Position numbers and translations under genes: made by a program
Assembly: GCA_041672395.1 (NCBI GenBank)
Contig: JBAYZS010000006.1
Location: 15,444-79,443, forward strand
Length of the DNA stretch: 64,000 nt
Source: UBA5287 sp041672395
Lineage (GTDB): Bacteria; Bacteroidota; Bacteroidia; Bacteroidales; Dysgonomonadaceae
Reading direction: 5' to 3'
Shown: positions 46,023 through 53,674 of the stretch, in pieces
How the letters are laid out: each line of letters starts with the position of its first letter
Numbering within the stretch: the first letter of the stretch is position 1
The notes under the pieces: generated by a model
Seen by the model: only the letters and a program-made list of their open reading frames with translations
Database searches by the model: none
What the model was told of the DNA's origin: nothing

Positions 46023-46859
46023 TTAGTAACCTAGACCTGCTCGTGCTATTCTGTACAATTGCTGGTAAAAATATATCTTCCCTTCTCTTTCCCTCCTATA
46101 TTTTTCGGAAACGTTGGGAAATAATCTTTTTTCTTCCTCATAAGCAAAAATTTCATTAAGATACTTTTGGGGGGCAGAAAGATTACCATAATAAGCATCT
46201 TGTAGATTTGTCACAATTTCTTCTATACTACTTCCAAAATTTATAGACTTATAATACTCGAACACATCATTAGACATTGTGCTTGAAAATGTGAAATCCT
46301 GCTGGAGGATAGCAATCTTAAAATTAGGATCGTAAGCATTATCACAATCTGTATGTGTGAATTCATGTATCAAAACTGATACCTGATCATTCACCGTCAT
46401 ATTAAAAAAAGAATCTTTTAGAAATATATTGTTAGAAGAATCTATATGTGACCTACCCACTGCATCTAAAATTGAGATGCTGTATTGTGAAATGTTATAA
46501 CCATAAGCAGCAAGTTGACTGGAAATTTGTGGTTGTATATTATTCCATTTTGTTTGATTATCGTCTCCGTATGAGCCACTACCATATGAACCACTATCAT
46601 TGATACCGTATGAGCCACTAGTATCGTAGTATGAGCCACTACCATATGATGTTCCACTATCAATATATCCGAATCCTTCTACATACCCTCCAAACCATGT
46701 GCCACTGGATAATATACAAGTATATTCGTCCCATGTATATGGACTAAGGTAAGACCCATCTCCTCCTCCGACAAATGTTTTTTGCTGAATTTCACTTAAA
46801 ATCGGCATAATAATAGCCAATTCATTTAAACTTTTTCTTGTTAGTTTTCTCGTTTTCAT
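46023..46859 (-). CDS. GG-leader HExxH metallopeptidase-like protein (copy A, intact)
   Basis: The 278-residue protein starts MKTRKLTRKSLNELAIIMPI, then LSEIQQKTFVGGGDGS: a basic, amphipathic leader of about 30 residues ending in Gly-Gly-Gly, as in Bacteroidales GG-type natural-product precursors. Residues about 35-100 form a linker with PYTWDEYTCILSSGTWFGGY and Gly/Ser/Tyr/Asp repeats (YGSGSY). The C-terminal domain (about 105-278) has LIHEFTHTDCD, a zinc HExxH motif, and about 65 residues later YLNEIFAYEEEKR, whose Glu could be the third zinc ligand as in gluzincins. It would be cut after the GG and exported. It lies 37 bases after the GT2 gene. Neither export nor activity is proven. Confidence 0.72.
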   Translation of the reverse strand: MKTRKLTRKSLNELAIIMPILSEIQQKTFVGGGDGSYLSPYTWDEYTCILSSGTWFGGYVEGFGYIDSGTSYGSGSYYDTSGSYGINDSGSYGSGSYGDDNQTKWNNIQPQISSQLAAYGYNISQYSISILDAVGRSHIDSSNNIFLKDSFFNMTVNDQVSVLIHEFTHTDCDNAYDPNFKIAILQQDFTFSSTMSNDVFEYYKSINFGSSIEEIVTNLQDAYYGNLSAPQKYLNEIFAYEEEKRLFPNVSEKYRREREGKIYFYQQLYRIARAGLGY

Positions 46860-46896
46860 AAATAAATAATTTAAATTAATAAATTGATTTGATTAG

Positions 46897-47766
46897 TTAA
46901 GCTAAATGCAGCTTATTCTTATTTGTAATAAATATTTTTCGCATTAGTTTTAATATTTCGGCAAAGCTAATCAACTCTTTTTCTTGGAGCTTCATTAAAT
47001 CTTGAAATATTCCTTTAAGTTCCGGATGGTCTTCTTTATTTCTTTCTAATAACCAATCCATAACTTCAAATAATATACGCTCGGTTGTAGCTTTTTGTTC
47101 CTCTCTTTTTTGATTGGTAATCTGTGTTTCAGAAATTCTATAATACAACAATACCTGATTGTCTATGTAAAATTTACCGCCTAATTTTGCTATTTCTGTC
47201 CAAAGTTTCAGGTCTTCGGCATAAATGTAGTTTTTTTCATAATGTAATTTATTTTCAATTAAAAAATTTCTTCGTATCACCGCGGTGGGATGAAACATAA
47301 AATTTCTTTTCATAAACTGAAGCAATGGAAACTCTACTAATCCGTTAGCACTTACGGCAATACTTTGGGGCGGTACTCTTTCGCCGATATGTTGCATCCA
47401 CGTGCCGCAGACAGTAATGCTTGGCTCAGCTTCCATAACAGCATACTGAATTTTGAGTCTGTCTGGATGCATAATATCATCGGCATCCATACGGGCTAAG
47501 CATTTGCCTTTTGGAGCATTCATTCCGCGGTTGAGCGATGCTATATAATCATGCTTATTCTCTAATAAAACAATTCGTTCGTCATTGTAAGAGCGGATAA
47601 TATCACGTGTGGAGTCTGTAGAACCATCATCTACGATGATACACTCAAAATTCGAGAATGACTGCCCGATAATGCTGTCGATGGCTTCTTTAATATACTT
47701 TTCAGCATTGTAGGCGGGCATTACAATAGAAATAGCCGGAATGGATTTATCTTTATCTGTTATCAT
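46897..47766 (-). CDS. Family 2 glycosyltransferase in the GG-leader operon
   Basis: The 289-residue protein has the GT2 start ISIVMPAYNAEKYIKEAIDS, IIVDDGSTDSTRDII, and the DxD as ARMDADDIMHPDRL; the acceptor-side acid lies in NYIYAEDLKLWTEI. It is soluble. It follows the GT4 gene by 7 bases and precedes HExxH copy A. Glycosyltransferases are a known part of GG-Bacteroidales peptide systems, so it may glycosylate the exported protein; the target is inferred from position only. Its last nine codons recur at 44665, part of a local duplication. Confidence 0.88.
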   Translation of the reverse strand: MITDKDKSIPAISIVMPAYNAEKYIKEAIDSIIGQSFSNFECIIVDDGSTDSTRDIIRSYNDERIVLLENKHDYIASLNRGMNAPKGKCLARMDADDIMHPDRLKIQYAVMEAEPSITVCGTWMQHIGERVPPQSIAVSANGLVEFPLLQFMKRNFMFHPTAVIRRNFLIENKLHYEKNYIYAEDLKLWTEIAKLGGKFYIDNQVLLYYRISETQITNQKREEQKATTERILFEVMDWLLERNKEDHPELKGIFQDLMKLQEKELISFAEILKLMRKIFITNKNKLHLA

Positions 47767-47773
47767 TTTTATT

Positions 47774-49033
47774 TCATTTTTGGATTAACTTCCTATACAC
47801 ATCGACAGTTCTGTTTATCATCAGCTCGAGGCTCAATCTTTGTTCGTATAGTTTTCGGGCATTCTGCCCGATTTTTGTTCTCAAACTCTTGTCATTCATT
47901 AAACGGATCATTTTTTTTACCATCATCTCTACGTCAACAGATAATCCAAATACAGATGAAAATCTGGTTTGAACTTTTAACGCATTCGCCTCGTCTGTAA
48001 ACATTTCATCCAATCCATCTACATTAGTTGTAATAATAGGCATACCGAACATAGACATTTCTACACCCGTGTAACTGGCTTGTTCTTGTAAAGAACCGAT
48101 TACGCCAATATCATTTTCGATGTATAATTTTTTCAATTCTTCAATTCCAACTAACCCTAAGACAGTTACATTCAGAGTCGGATAGTCCTGTTCGATTTGC
48201 TTCTTAAAACCCGGCGGATACTTTCCTGCTATTACTAAGAAAACCTTATACCCTTCCTTCTGAACTAATTGAAGAGCCTGTAAAATATAAAATATACCTT
48301 TACTTTCATTTACTGTAGCAACAAATAAAAAGCTAAAATTTTCATCACTATTTTTTTCGTACTTTCTGAATAAATCATCACAAATATCGATTCCACCATT
48401 TGGTATCACAAAGGTATTACCCGTAACATTGCCTATACATTCATTTAAAAAGTCAATACCACAATAAGTCCCGCAAATTAGAGCATCGGGTGCGGCGTAA
48501 GACTGTAACTCGCAATTATTGGTTACGTAAATTTCAGGACTTGGCTTTTCTACTTTATTTTTGTTTGTGTAAGTTAATTCGTAGAGCCTATTGAAACGCT
48601 TTTTATCACTGTTGTACAATCCTTTCCATGGAATACAGTGGAGGTGTGTGATTATCTTGCAGCCGGTCAGTTCGCGGATATATACTGCTAAATCTATCAA
48701 ATTGAGCGTATGCAGGTGGATGATGTAGTTTTCTTTTCCTTCAAAAAGATGTTTGGTAAGTCTATAGACCTGTTCATTGTATTTTCGTATCCAGAAGCGT
48801 TCGGCTATTATCGTGTTGTATTGCTGTGGAAGCGGTGTGCTGTATTTCACGTAATGACCAATCTTTTCTTCTTTTGGAAAAAGCAGCGTATCATCATTCC
48901 TCAAGTGTATCCAATAGACCTGTATATCCGCAACATCTCGAAGCCCACTAATCAGCGTACTTACGTACCTATCCACGCCGGAAGTGTTGGATGCGTGGGA
49001 CATATCGATAAGATAGAGGTTAATAAGGGACAT
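47774..49033 (-). CDS. GT4 glycosyltransferase, GG-Bacteroidales peptide-system type
   Basis: The 419-residue GT-B protein begins with NLYLIDMSHASNTSGVDRYV, and its donor domain has LFVATVNESKGIFYILQALQ, TVLGLVGIEELKKLYIENDI and GSLQEQASYTGVEMSMFGMP. This matches the glycosyltransferase family that TIGRFAMs defined (TIGR04157, from memory) as part of GG-Bacteroidales peptide systems. It lies 4 bases after the LanC-like gene. Its presence with GG leaders is the strongest sign that this operon is a modified natural-product type system. Confidence 0.85.
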   Translation of the reverse strand: MSLINLYLIDMSHASNTSGVDRYVSTLISGLRDVADIQVYWIHLRNDDTLLFPKEEKIGHYVKYSTPLPQQYNTIIAERFWIRKYNEQVYRLTKHLFEGKENYIIHLHTLNLIDLAVYIRELTGCKIITHLHCIPWKGLYNSDKKRFNRLYELTYTNKNKVEKPSPEIYVTNNCELQSYAAPDALICGTYCGIDFLNECIGNVTGNTFVIPNGGIDICDDLFRKYEKNSDENFSFLFVATVNESKGIFYILQALQLVQKEGYKVFLVIAGKYPPGFKKQIEQDYPTLNVTVLGLVGIEELKKLYIENDIGVIGSLQEQASYTGVEMSMFGMPIITTNVDGLDEMFTDEANALKVQTRFSSVFGLSVDVEMMVKKMIRLMNDKSLRTKIGQNARKLYEQRLSLELMINRTVDVYRKLIQK

Positions 49034-49037
49034 AAAC

Positions 49038-49997
49038 TTATAATAAGATTGTTTTCTTGTTTGTCAAATAAATCAACAGCCTGCTCACCCCTTGTTCATA
49101 ACCAGCTGTAAAAACTCCGGGTGGCATAAGTTTTAAAATCGCATTTTCTATTTTGTTTTCTTCTTCTGTCAGAAACGAGCTCAAATATTTGTCGTTTTCG
49201 GTTAATTGAGATAACTCAATGCAATTTTTTAAATTGAGATTCTTCACATTATCTCTAATGGCATATTGTTTGTCAGTTATGATTACATCGTTGTATTTTC
49301 CTGTTTTATCTAATTTCTCTAAATAATACGCAGCTTTGTAAGAACTTTTCACCCTTCCGCTTCTGTACAAATCGGCATAATCATCTAAAATCACCCGTGA
49401 ATAATTTGCATAACCGCAATCGCAAACTGTTTTCAAATATGTTTCAAATTTGAAAATAACCGTAGTTTTGTTGTTGATGTAATGAATGTCTTCGAAATCA
49501 AAAAGTTGAATGGCTAAGTAAAGTTCGTTCGCTTCAAAAATGCTTTTCATTACTTCGTTAATCCGTTTTTCCGATGAACGATACGGTTTGACTGCATTCA
49601 GAAAATTATTTAGATATATCGCATTAAGGGTAGCATTTGGATTCTCTTTTATCTTCTCAAATCCAGACAATATCTTTTCATATTGTTCGTCAAATAATTC
49701 ATCAAAATCAGCGTCAATAAAATCGTTTTTTATCAAATAAAGCAATACATATCCTATCCCGCTCAAACCATTCTCAAAACCTATATCATCCGTTTTGCTT
49801 ATCAGAGCTTCCTGCAATAATTCAAAAGCCTGTTCTTCAATATATTCGTCTTGAAGGAAACGAGCTGTCTCAAATAGCGCCCAAGCAATACCGGCTTTCC
49901 CATTGTACAGCCCTGATGAATTTATGGAGCAGGCGTTGAGAAGGAGATAGTTAACAAGGTTGAGAATAATATCTTTATTTATTGAACAATTTTTCAC
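49038..49997 (-). CDS. LanC-like protein lacking the zinc site
   Basis: The 319-residue protein has the LanC-type helical repeats: SSGLYNGKAGIAWALFETAR (about residues 26-45), GFENGLSGIGYVLLYLI (about 97-113) and FTAGYEQGVSRLLIYL near the end. True LanC cyclases have about 400 residues and bind zinc through WCxG and CH motifs; these are not present, so cyclisation of lanthionine is unlikely. Similar LanC-like proteins occur in GG-Bacteroidales clusters. It overlaps the partner B gene by 23 bases and is 4 bases from the GT4 gene. Role: perhaps a leader-binding scaffold, which is inference. Confidence 0.72.
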   Translation of the reverse strand: MKNCSINKDIILNLVNYLLLNACSINSSGLYNGKAGIAWALFETARFLQDEYIEEQAFELLQEALISKTDDIGFENGLSGIGYVLLYLIKNDFIDADFDELFDEQYEKILSGFEKIKENPNATLNAIYLNNFLNAVKPYRSSEKRINEVMKSIFEANELYLAIQLFDFEDIHYINNKTTVIFKFETYLKTVCDCGYANYSRVILDDYADLYRSGRVKSSYKAAYYLEKLDKTGKYNDVIITDKQYAIRDNVKNLNLKNCIELSQLTENDKYLSSFLTEEENKIENAILKLMPPGVFTAGYEQGVSRLLIYLTNKKTILL

Positions 49998-50466
49998 ACC
50001 TTTTTTGATTTCCTTTTTTCCTTATTTCATCTAAATCAAATGTTTTTCTATAGTATTCCAATCTTCCCAAAGTTTTTATACCATATTTTATATAAACATT
50101 TGCTCTGACAAACCGCTTGGGAAAATATTCTTTGTATGAAACTGTATAAATTTTTCCTGAATCTAGGCGTAATATCTGACTCTGGTTAATATCATTCATT
50201 AACAGATAAGATATATATTTAACAGTATCTTTTTCTCCATAGTTTACATAATCGAAATGCAAATCGCTATGTCCTTCCGCCGCTTCTCTATTGAGTAAAA
50301 TATTAACCTGATATTTCGTTGTATTTTGAATTTGACAAACAAACTCATTTGGGGGTCTAAAAGAAAAATTAACCTTTATATCCTCATTCTGAGAGAAAAT
50401 ATCTAAAGAAATTAAATATAATACTACCAATAAAAATGTTGATAAATGAATTTTAAATATTTTCAT
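49975..50466 (-). CDS. Secreted beta-rich protein, partner B (unknown function)
   Basis: A 163-residue protein with a signal peptide MKIFKIHLSTFLLVVLYLIS then LDIFSQ and a strand-rich mature part (EFVCQIQNTTKYQVNILLNR), ending in a charged helix. It follows the HExxH copy B gene by 20 bases, just as partner A follows copy A, and overlaps the LanC-like gene by 23 bases. No family recognised. Confidence 0.65.
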   Translation of the reverse strand: MKIFKIHLSTFLLVVLYLISLDIFSQNEDIKVNFSFRPPNEFVCQIQNTTKYQVNILLNREAAEGHSDLHFDYVNYGEKDTVKYISYLLMNDINQSQILRLDSGKIYTVSYKEYFPKRFVRANVYIKYGIKTLGRLEYYRKTFDLDEIRKKGNQKRCEKLFNK

Positions 50467-50486
50467 ATTAGTTGCATTTGAATTTA

Positions 50487-51461
50487 TTAATTGTAATATT
50501 GGTCAGCAAGTTTTTTCAATTCTGTAAAATACCAAATACGATAATCTAATTCAGCCTTCTCTTCTGATGAAATATTGGTAAACATATTTCTTTCTTTCGT
50601 ATAGGCATTAATTTCATTACTATAATACCGAGGGTCTCTTAATGTATAATGTGTCATAATTTGTTGATAAGAAAATTCATCACCCTCACATATAACATTC
50701 ATTATATAATTCTTAATCTCTAAAGGTGGCTGGGGTAAAGTTGTTTGTATATTTTTTTCCTCAGTGCTATATGACTTATCCTCTTCAATATGAAAATATT
50801 CATGTAACAAAATTCTTAATTGCTTGTCAGAAGTTAAATTGAAAAAATTATTACCGAGAAAAACCTCTCCGTTTTGCCCTATCCATGCATATGCGGCACG
50901 ATCAGTTGATGCCTTAAAAATTATTTTAGATAAATCAATACCATATAAAATAGATGCTTGATTTATGAATGTTGACTGGCTGCTCTCCCATATAATTTGA
51001 TTAATCATTTGTTGACCACTTATTGGACTAACATTTCCACCACCTCCTCCCCCCGTGTTCGGCACCACTTGCCCTGAAATATCTCCGCTCGACCCATATA
51101 CCCACCAATCGCCTGAGTCACCCACGGCCCCGGAATCACCACCTGCATTCCAAAATCCCGAATCAATTCCTCCCCATTCGTTTGGGTTGTATGTACTGCC
51201 GGAAACGTTCCCCGAAGTGTCATTGTTATTTGAGCTACCTTGACTTCCGGTAATTGTAACGTCGGAAAAAGTGTAACCCCAGCCATCAACATAGCCTCCG
51301 TTCTATGTTCCACTTGCAACCATTTGATCATATTCTGACTCAGTATAAGGATCTTCTTGAGTTCCGGCACCACCACCAATGAAACTGCGTTGGATGTTTT
51401 CATTCAATATCGGCATTACTTTTGCTAATTCGTCTAAGTTTTTTCGAGTTAATTTTCGCAT
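50487..51461 (-). pseudogene. GG-leader HExxH protein, copy B, broken by one amber codon
   Basis: Reading from ATG 51461 gives 324 codons with a single in-frame TAG at codon 53 (51303-51305). The leader is MRKLTRKNLDELAKVMPILN, then IQRSFIGGGAG; the linker has PYTESEYDQMVASGT, stop, NGGYVDGWGY. In copies A and C the stop position is Trp (GTWFGGY), so TGG became TAG. After a Gly/Ser-rich linker the C-terminal domain has LLHEYFHIEED (HExxH) and NEINAYTKERN. A shorter frame starting inside (MGDSGDWWVY, 51125) could give a leaderless 212-residue protein. It begins 4 bases after the TolC-type gene. Confidence 0.78.
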
Positions 51462-51465
51462 AATT

Positions 51466-52943
51466 TTATTTGTTTAAGAGTATTTCTTCAAGTTCTACAT
51501 TCAGTTTAAAATCATATAACGCCATACTTCTCAGCGTGAAATAGCTGTTATAAGTATTCCTGATAGCAGAGTAGTATCGCTGCAGAGCGTTGTTTTGTTC
51601 GTTTTGGGCCGTCGTAAGTTCATATACGGAAACTTTACCTAATGAAAATTTCTGTATCAACATTTTGTATTGCTCATGTGATAAATTGTAGGCTTTTTGT
51701 GCCGTCAGCCAGAGTTTTACCGAATGGTTATAGCTGTTGATATTTCTTTTACCTCATTCTCAAATTCACGCATCTGCCGTTCCCGTGCTATTTTGTTCGC
51801 TTCATAATTGTTCTCAGCTATTTTAATGCGGTTTTTATTAACACCCCATTGAAACACGGGAATTTGGAAACCAACAATAACCGACTGACGGGTATTTCCG
51901 TTACGATAAGCCTCTGCAAATGTTTCCGCATATTGATTTACACCATAGTTTAAGCTAATGCTACCGTTAAAACGATTGCTTAATTTTGCCGAAAACAAAT
52001 TACTTTCAGTCTCAAATGTTTGTATTTCTTGTTGTTTCAAGAAAGGATTGTTCTGTTCAACATAAAACATTGCCGTACTTGCTTCTATAGTAAAAGGGAC
52101 ATCAAATTCAGGTATTTCAACCTCAATTGCTTCTATTCCCAAAAAAACGACAAGCCGCTCCTGCGCTTCAATATAATTTTTTCGAGCATTTTCATAAGCA
52201 TAGCGAGTATTTAAAGATTGTAGTTCAATTTGCTTTAAATCGTATTCGGTAATATGTCCGTTATCTAATTTAATGCGGGCAAGCTGCAACAGGGTGTCGG
52301 TGTTTTGTGTGGTTTGCAAAGCAAAATCCTGTTCCATTTTGCCAAGCAGCGCTGTCATATAAAGCTCCAATGCTTGTTGTTGGATTCGGGACAGTTTTGT
52401 ACAATATTGCTTTATTGCCACATTGTTTTTGGCATACTCAATCTCTTTTTCAAGAAGATACTGCGTGCCTCCTCCCAATAATTGCTGAGTGCAACCAATA
52501 GAAAAGGGTGTTGTGCTAAAACTGTTTCTTTTGCGTGAAAACTCATTCAAGTAGTTGATGTTACTACCGATATTTAATTCGCCCCCGGTAATCCCTATTT
52601 TTTGGCGGACAGATACACCCGCACTGCTGTTGTTGGAATAATCTTCCACATAAGTATAGCTTCCATCGGAAGGCTGCTGTAATAACCGCAGGGAGCGGTT
52701 GAAATTAATTGGGTTGAAGTTGAATGAAAGCGACGGAAGATAACTCTTTTTATAGTTTTCAAATTGTAGAATCTCGTTTTGGTAGTTGAACTTTTCTATT
52801 TGGGCGGCAAAAGAATGTAAGAAGAGATTATCAATAACTTCGTGCAAGCTAATTCCCTTTACAACCTCTTGGCTGAAAGCCATAGAGCAAAAAAGAGAGT
52901 TGATGAATAGTAAACTTATAATTGTGTGCCTTAAACTCTTCAT
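51466..52943 (-). pseudogene. TolC-family outer membrane efflux protein, frameshifted near its 3' end
   Basis: The first 408 codons (52943 to 51717) have a signal peptide (MKSLRHTIISLLFINSLFCS then MAFSQ) and OEP-type coiled-coil repeats, e.g. LLQLARIKLDNGHITEYDLK and YIEAQERLVVFLG. They end early at EISTAITIR. In another frame the sequence goes on as SYNHSVKLWLTAQKAYNLSH, then QKFSLGKVSVYELTTAQNEQ, to a stop at 51466: the normal end of an OEP. One indel near 51745 explains this. The channel would carry the exported GG-leader proteins across the outer membrane. First gene of the operon. Confidence 0.85.
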
Positions 52944-53244
52944 AACAATTGTGTTAAGTGCAATTTTTCTTCAATTAACAAAAGTAGAGAAAATATCCTA
53001 ATATGTCAAAATAATTTTCGACTTTTCGTACAAAAAACTAAAATTTCTTTGTTTTTCAATTTCAATAATCTACCTTTGCCCACCACAACAAGCGTTCGCT
53101 AATGATATGAAAGCCGATGCAAACAAAACGCATACGCTCGTTTCCAAATCGTAACCCATTTTTAGAGTTGCGCCTTTTACTTCCTGTTTTTCAATAGAAT
53201 AATTCTTAGATTTATCCGTTTAAGGCAAGGTTTGGTGTAGGTAG
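52944..53244. other. Intergenic region upstream of the TolC-type gene
   Basis: About 300 bases without a recognisable gene. It holds the plus-strand promoter at 53048-53078, a 15-codon frame (53107-53154, MKADANKTHTLVSKS) and the probable long leader of the minus-strand operon. Nothing else could be identified. Confidence 0.6.
53048..53078 (+). promoter_or_regulatory. Strong orphan promoter, plus strand
   Basis: TTTG (53048-53051), 19 bases, TACCTTTG (53071-53078): full consensus. It faces away from the TolC operon and toward the dead DUF1016 and integrase genes. The only small frame just after it is 15 codons long (ATG 53107 to TAA 53154). Confidence 0.6.
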
Positions 53245-53252
53245 CAAAGATA
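53245..53252 (-). promoter_or_regulatory. Possible promoter of the TolC/GG-leader operon
   Basis: TATCTTTG followed by C on the minus strand, about 300 bases upstream of the TolC-type gene. No TTTG -33 box at the right distance, so support is partial. Confidence 0.45.
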
Positions 53253-53264
53253 CATCTTGCAATA

Positions 53265-53594
53265 AATCGGTTTTATTTGTAAATCGTCAGTTAGCAACTG
53301 ACGATTTACAATATTGCGCTAAGCTTCGTAAAAAAGCCTCATGTTTTTGATGTTTGCAGCAGAAAAACCTGTAAGACCGGGTAATTCCTGCTGAAGTTGA
53401 TTAGAGATAAAGTCAATAGCTCCTGTTCCCCAAGTTCCTTCTCTTGAGTTTTTTGATACAAACTCTCCAATGCCATAGTATAACGACAGTAATTCTTTGT
53501 TGGCTAAGGCAGCAGCACGATAACGACTTTGTAAAATTGCATTTTTTATTTGTTTGACAATATCGCTATAATTAATTGACATACTTTGTTCCAT
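53265..53594 (-). pseudogene. DUF1016 (YhcG-type) N-terminal domain, truncated
   Basis: Ninety-one codons from 53594 read through the DUF1016 N-terminal domain: IVKQIKNAILQSRYRAAALA, ELLSLYYGIGEFVSKNS, GWGT-like GTWGTGAIDFISNQL, and GFSAANIKNMRLFYEA, then TAG. Past the stop the same frame continues NIVNRQLLTDDLQ, which is the next conserved block of the family (usually FYEAW..I.NRQP.ADDL), so the TAG replaces Trp. Homology ends near 53270; the PDDEXK nuclease domain is gone. A perfect 15-bp inverted repeat (53278-53310) lies in the last block. Confidence 0.72.
53278..53310. repeat. Perfect inverted repeat, 15-bp arms
   Basis: TGTAAATCGTCAGTT, loop AGC, AACTGACGATTTACA. It falls on the NRQLLTDD codons of the DUF1016 remnant, and no T run follows on either strand. 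Confidence 0.8.
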
Positions 53595-53674
53595 ATATAG
53601 CTATTTTTTTTAAATTCGAATACAAACTCATCATTGGCAAAGGTAAACATTTTCCAGTATATGAGATACTCTTC

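Noticed and set aside
49038..49997. Class I lanthipeptide cluster with an active cyclase
   Set aside because: No LanB dehydratase is present, the LanC-like protein lacks the zinc motifs, and the GG-leader proteins are large HExxH proteins rather than Cys/Ser/Thr-rich core peptides.
51020..51403. 127-residue frame in the copy B region
   Set aside because: It is out of frame with the leader, the linker and the HExxH domain of copy B, which form one frame with a single stop.
50487..51461. Recoding of UAG as an amino acid in the element
   Set aside because: TAG is used as a normal stop in host genes such as ribF and the flanking GNGPSL gene, and no suppressor tRNA or pyl genes are seen; mutation is the simpler reading.
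53278..53310. Perfect 15-bp palindrome as a terminator or origin
   Set aside because: It coincides with conserved codons of the DUF1016 block (NRQ..DD gives AATCGTCA...TGACGATT) and has no T run; it is best explained by coding constraint.
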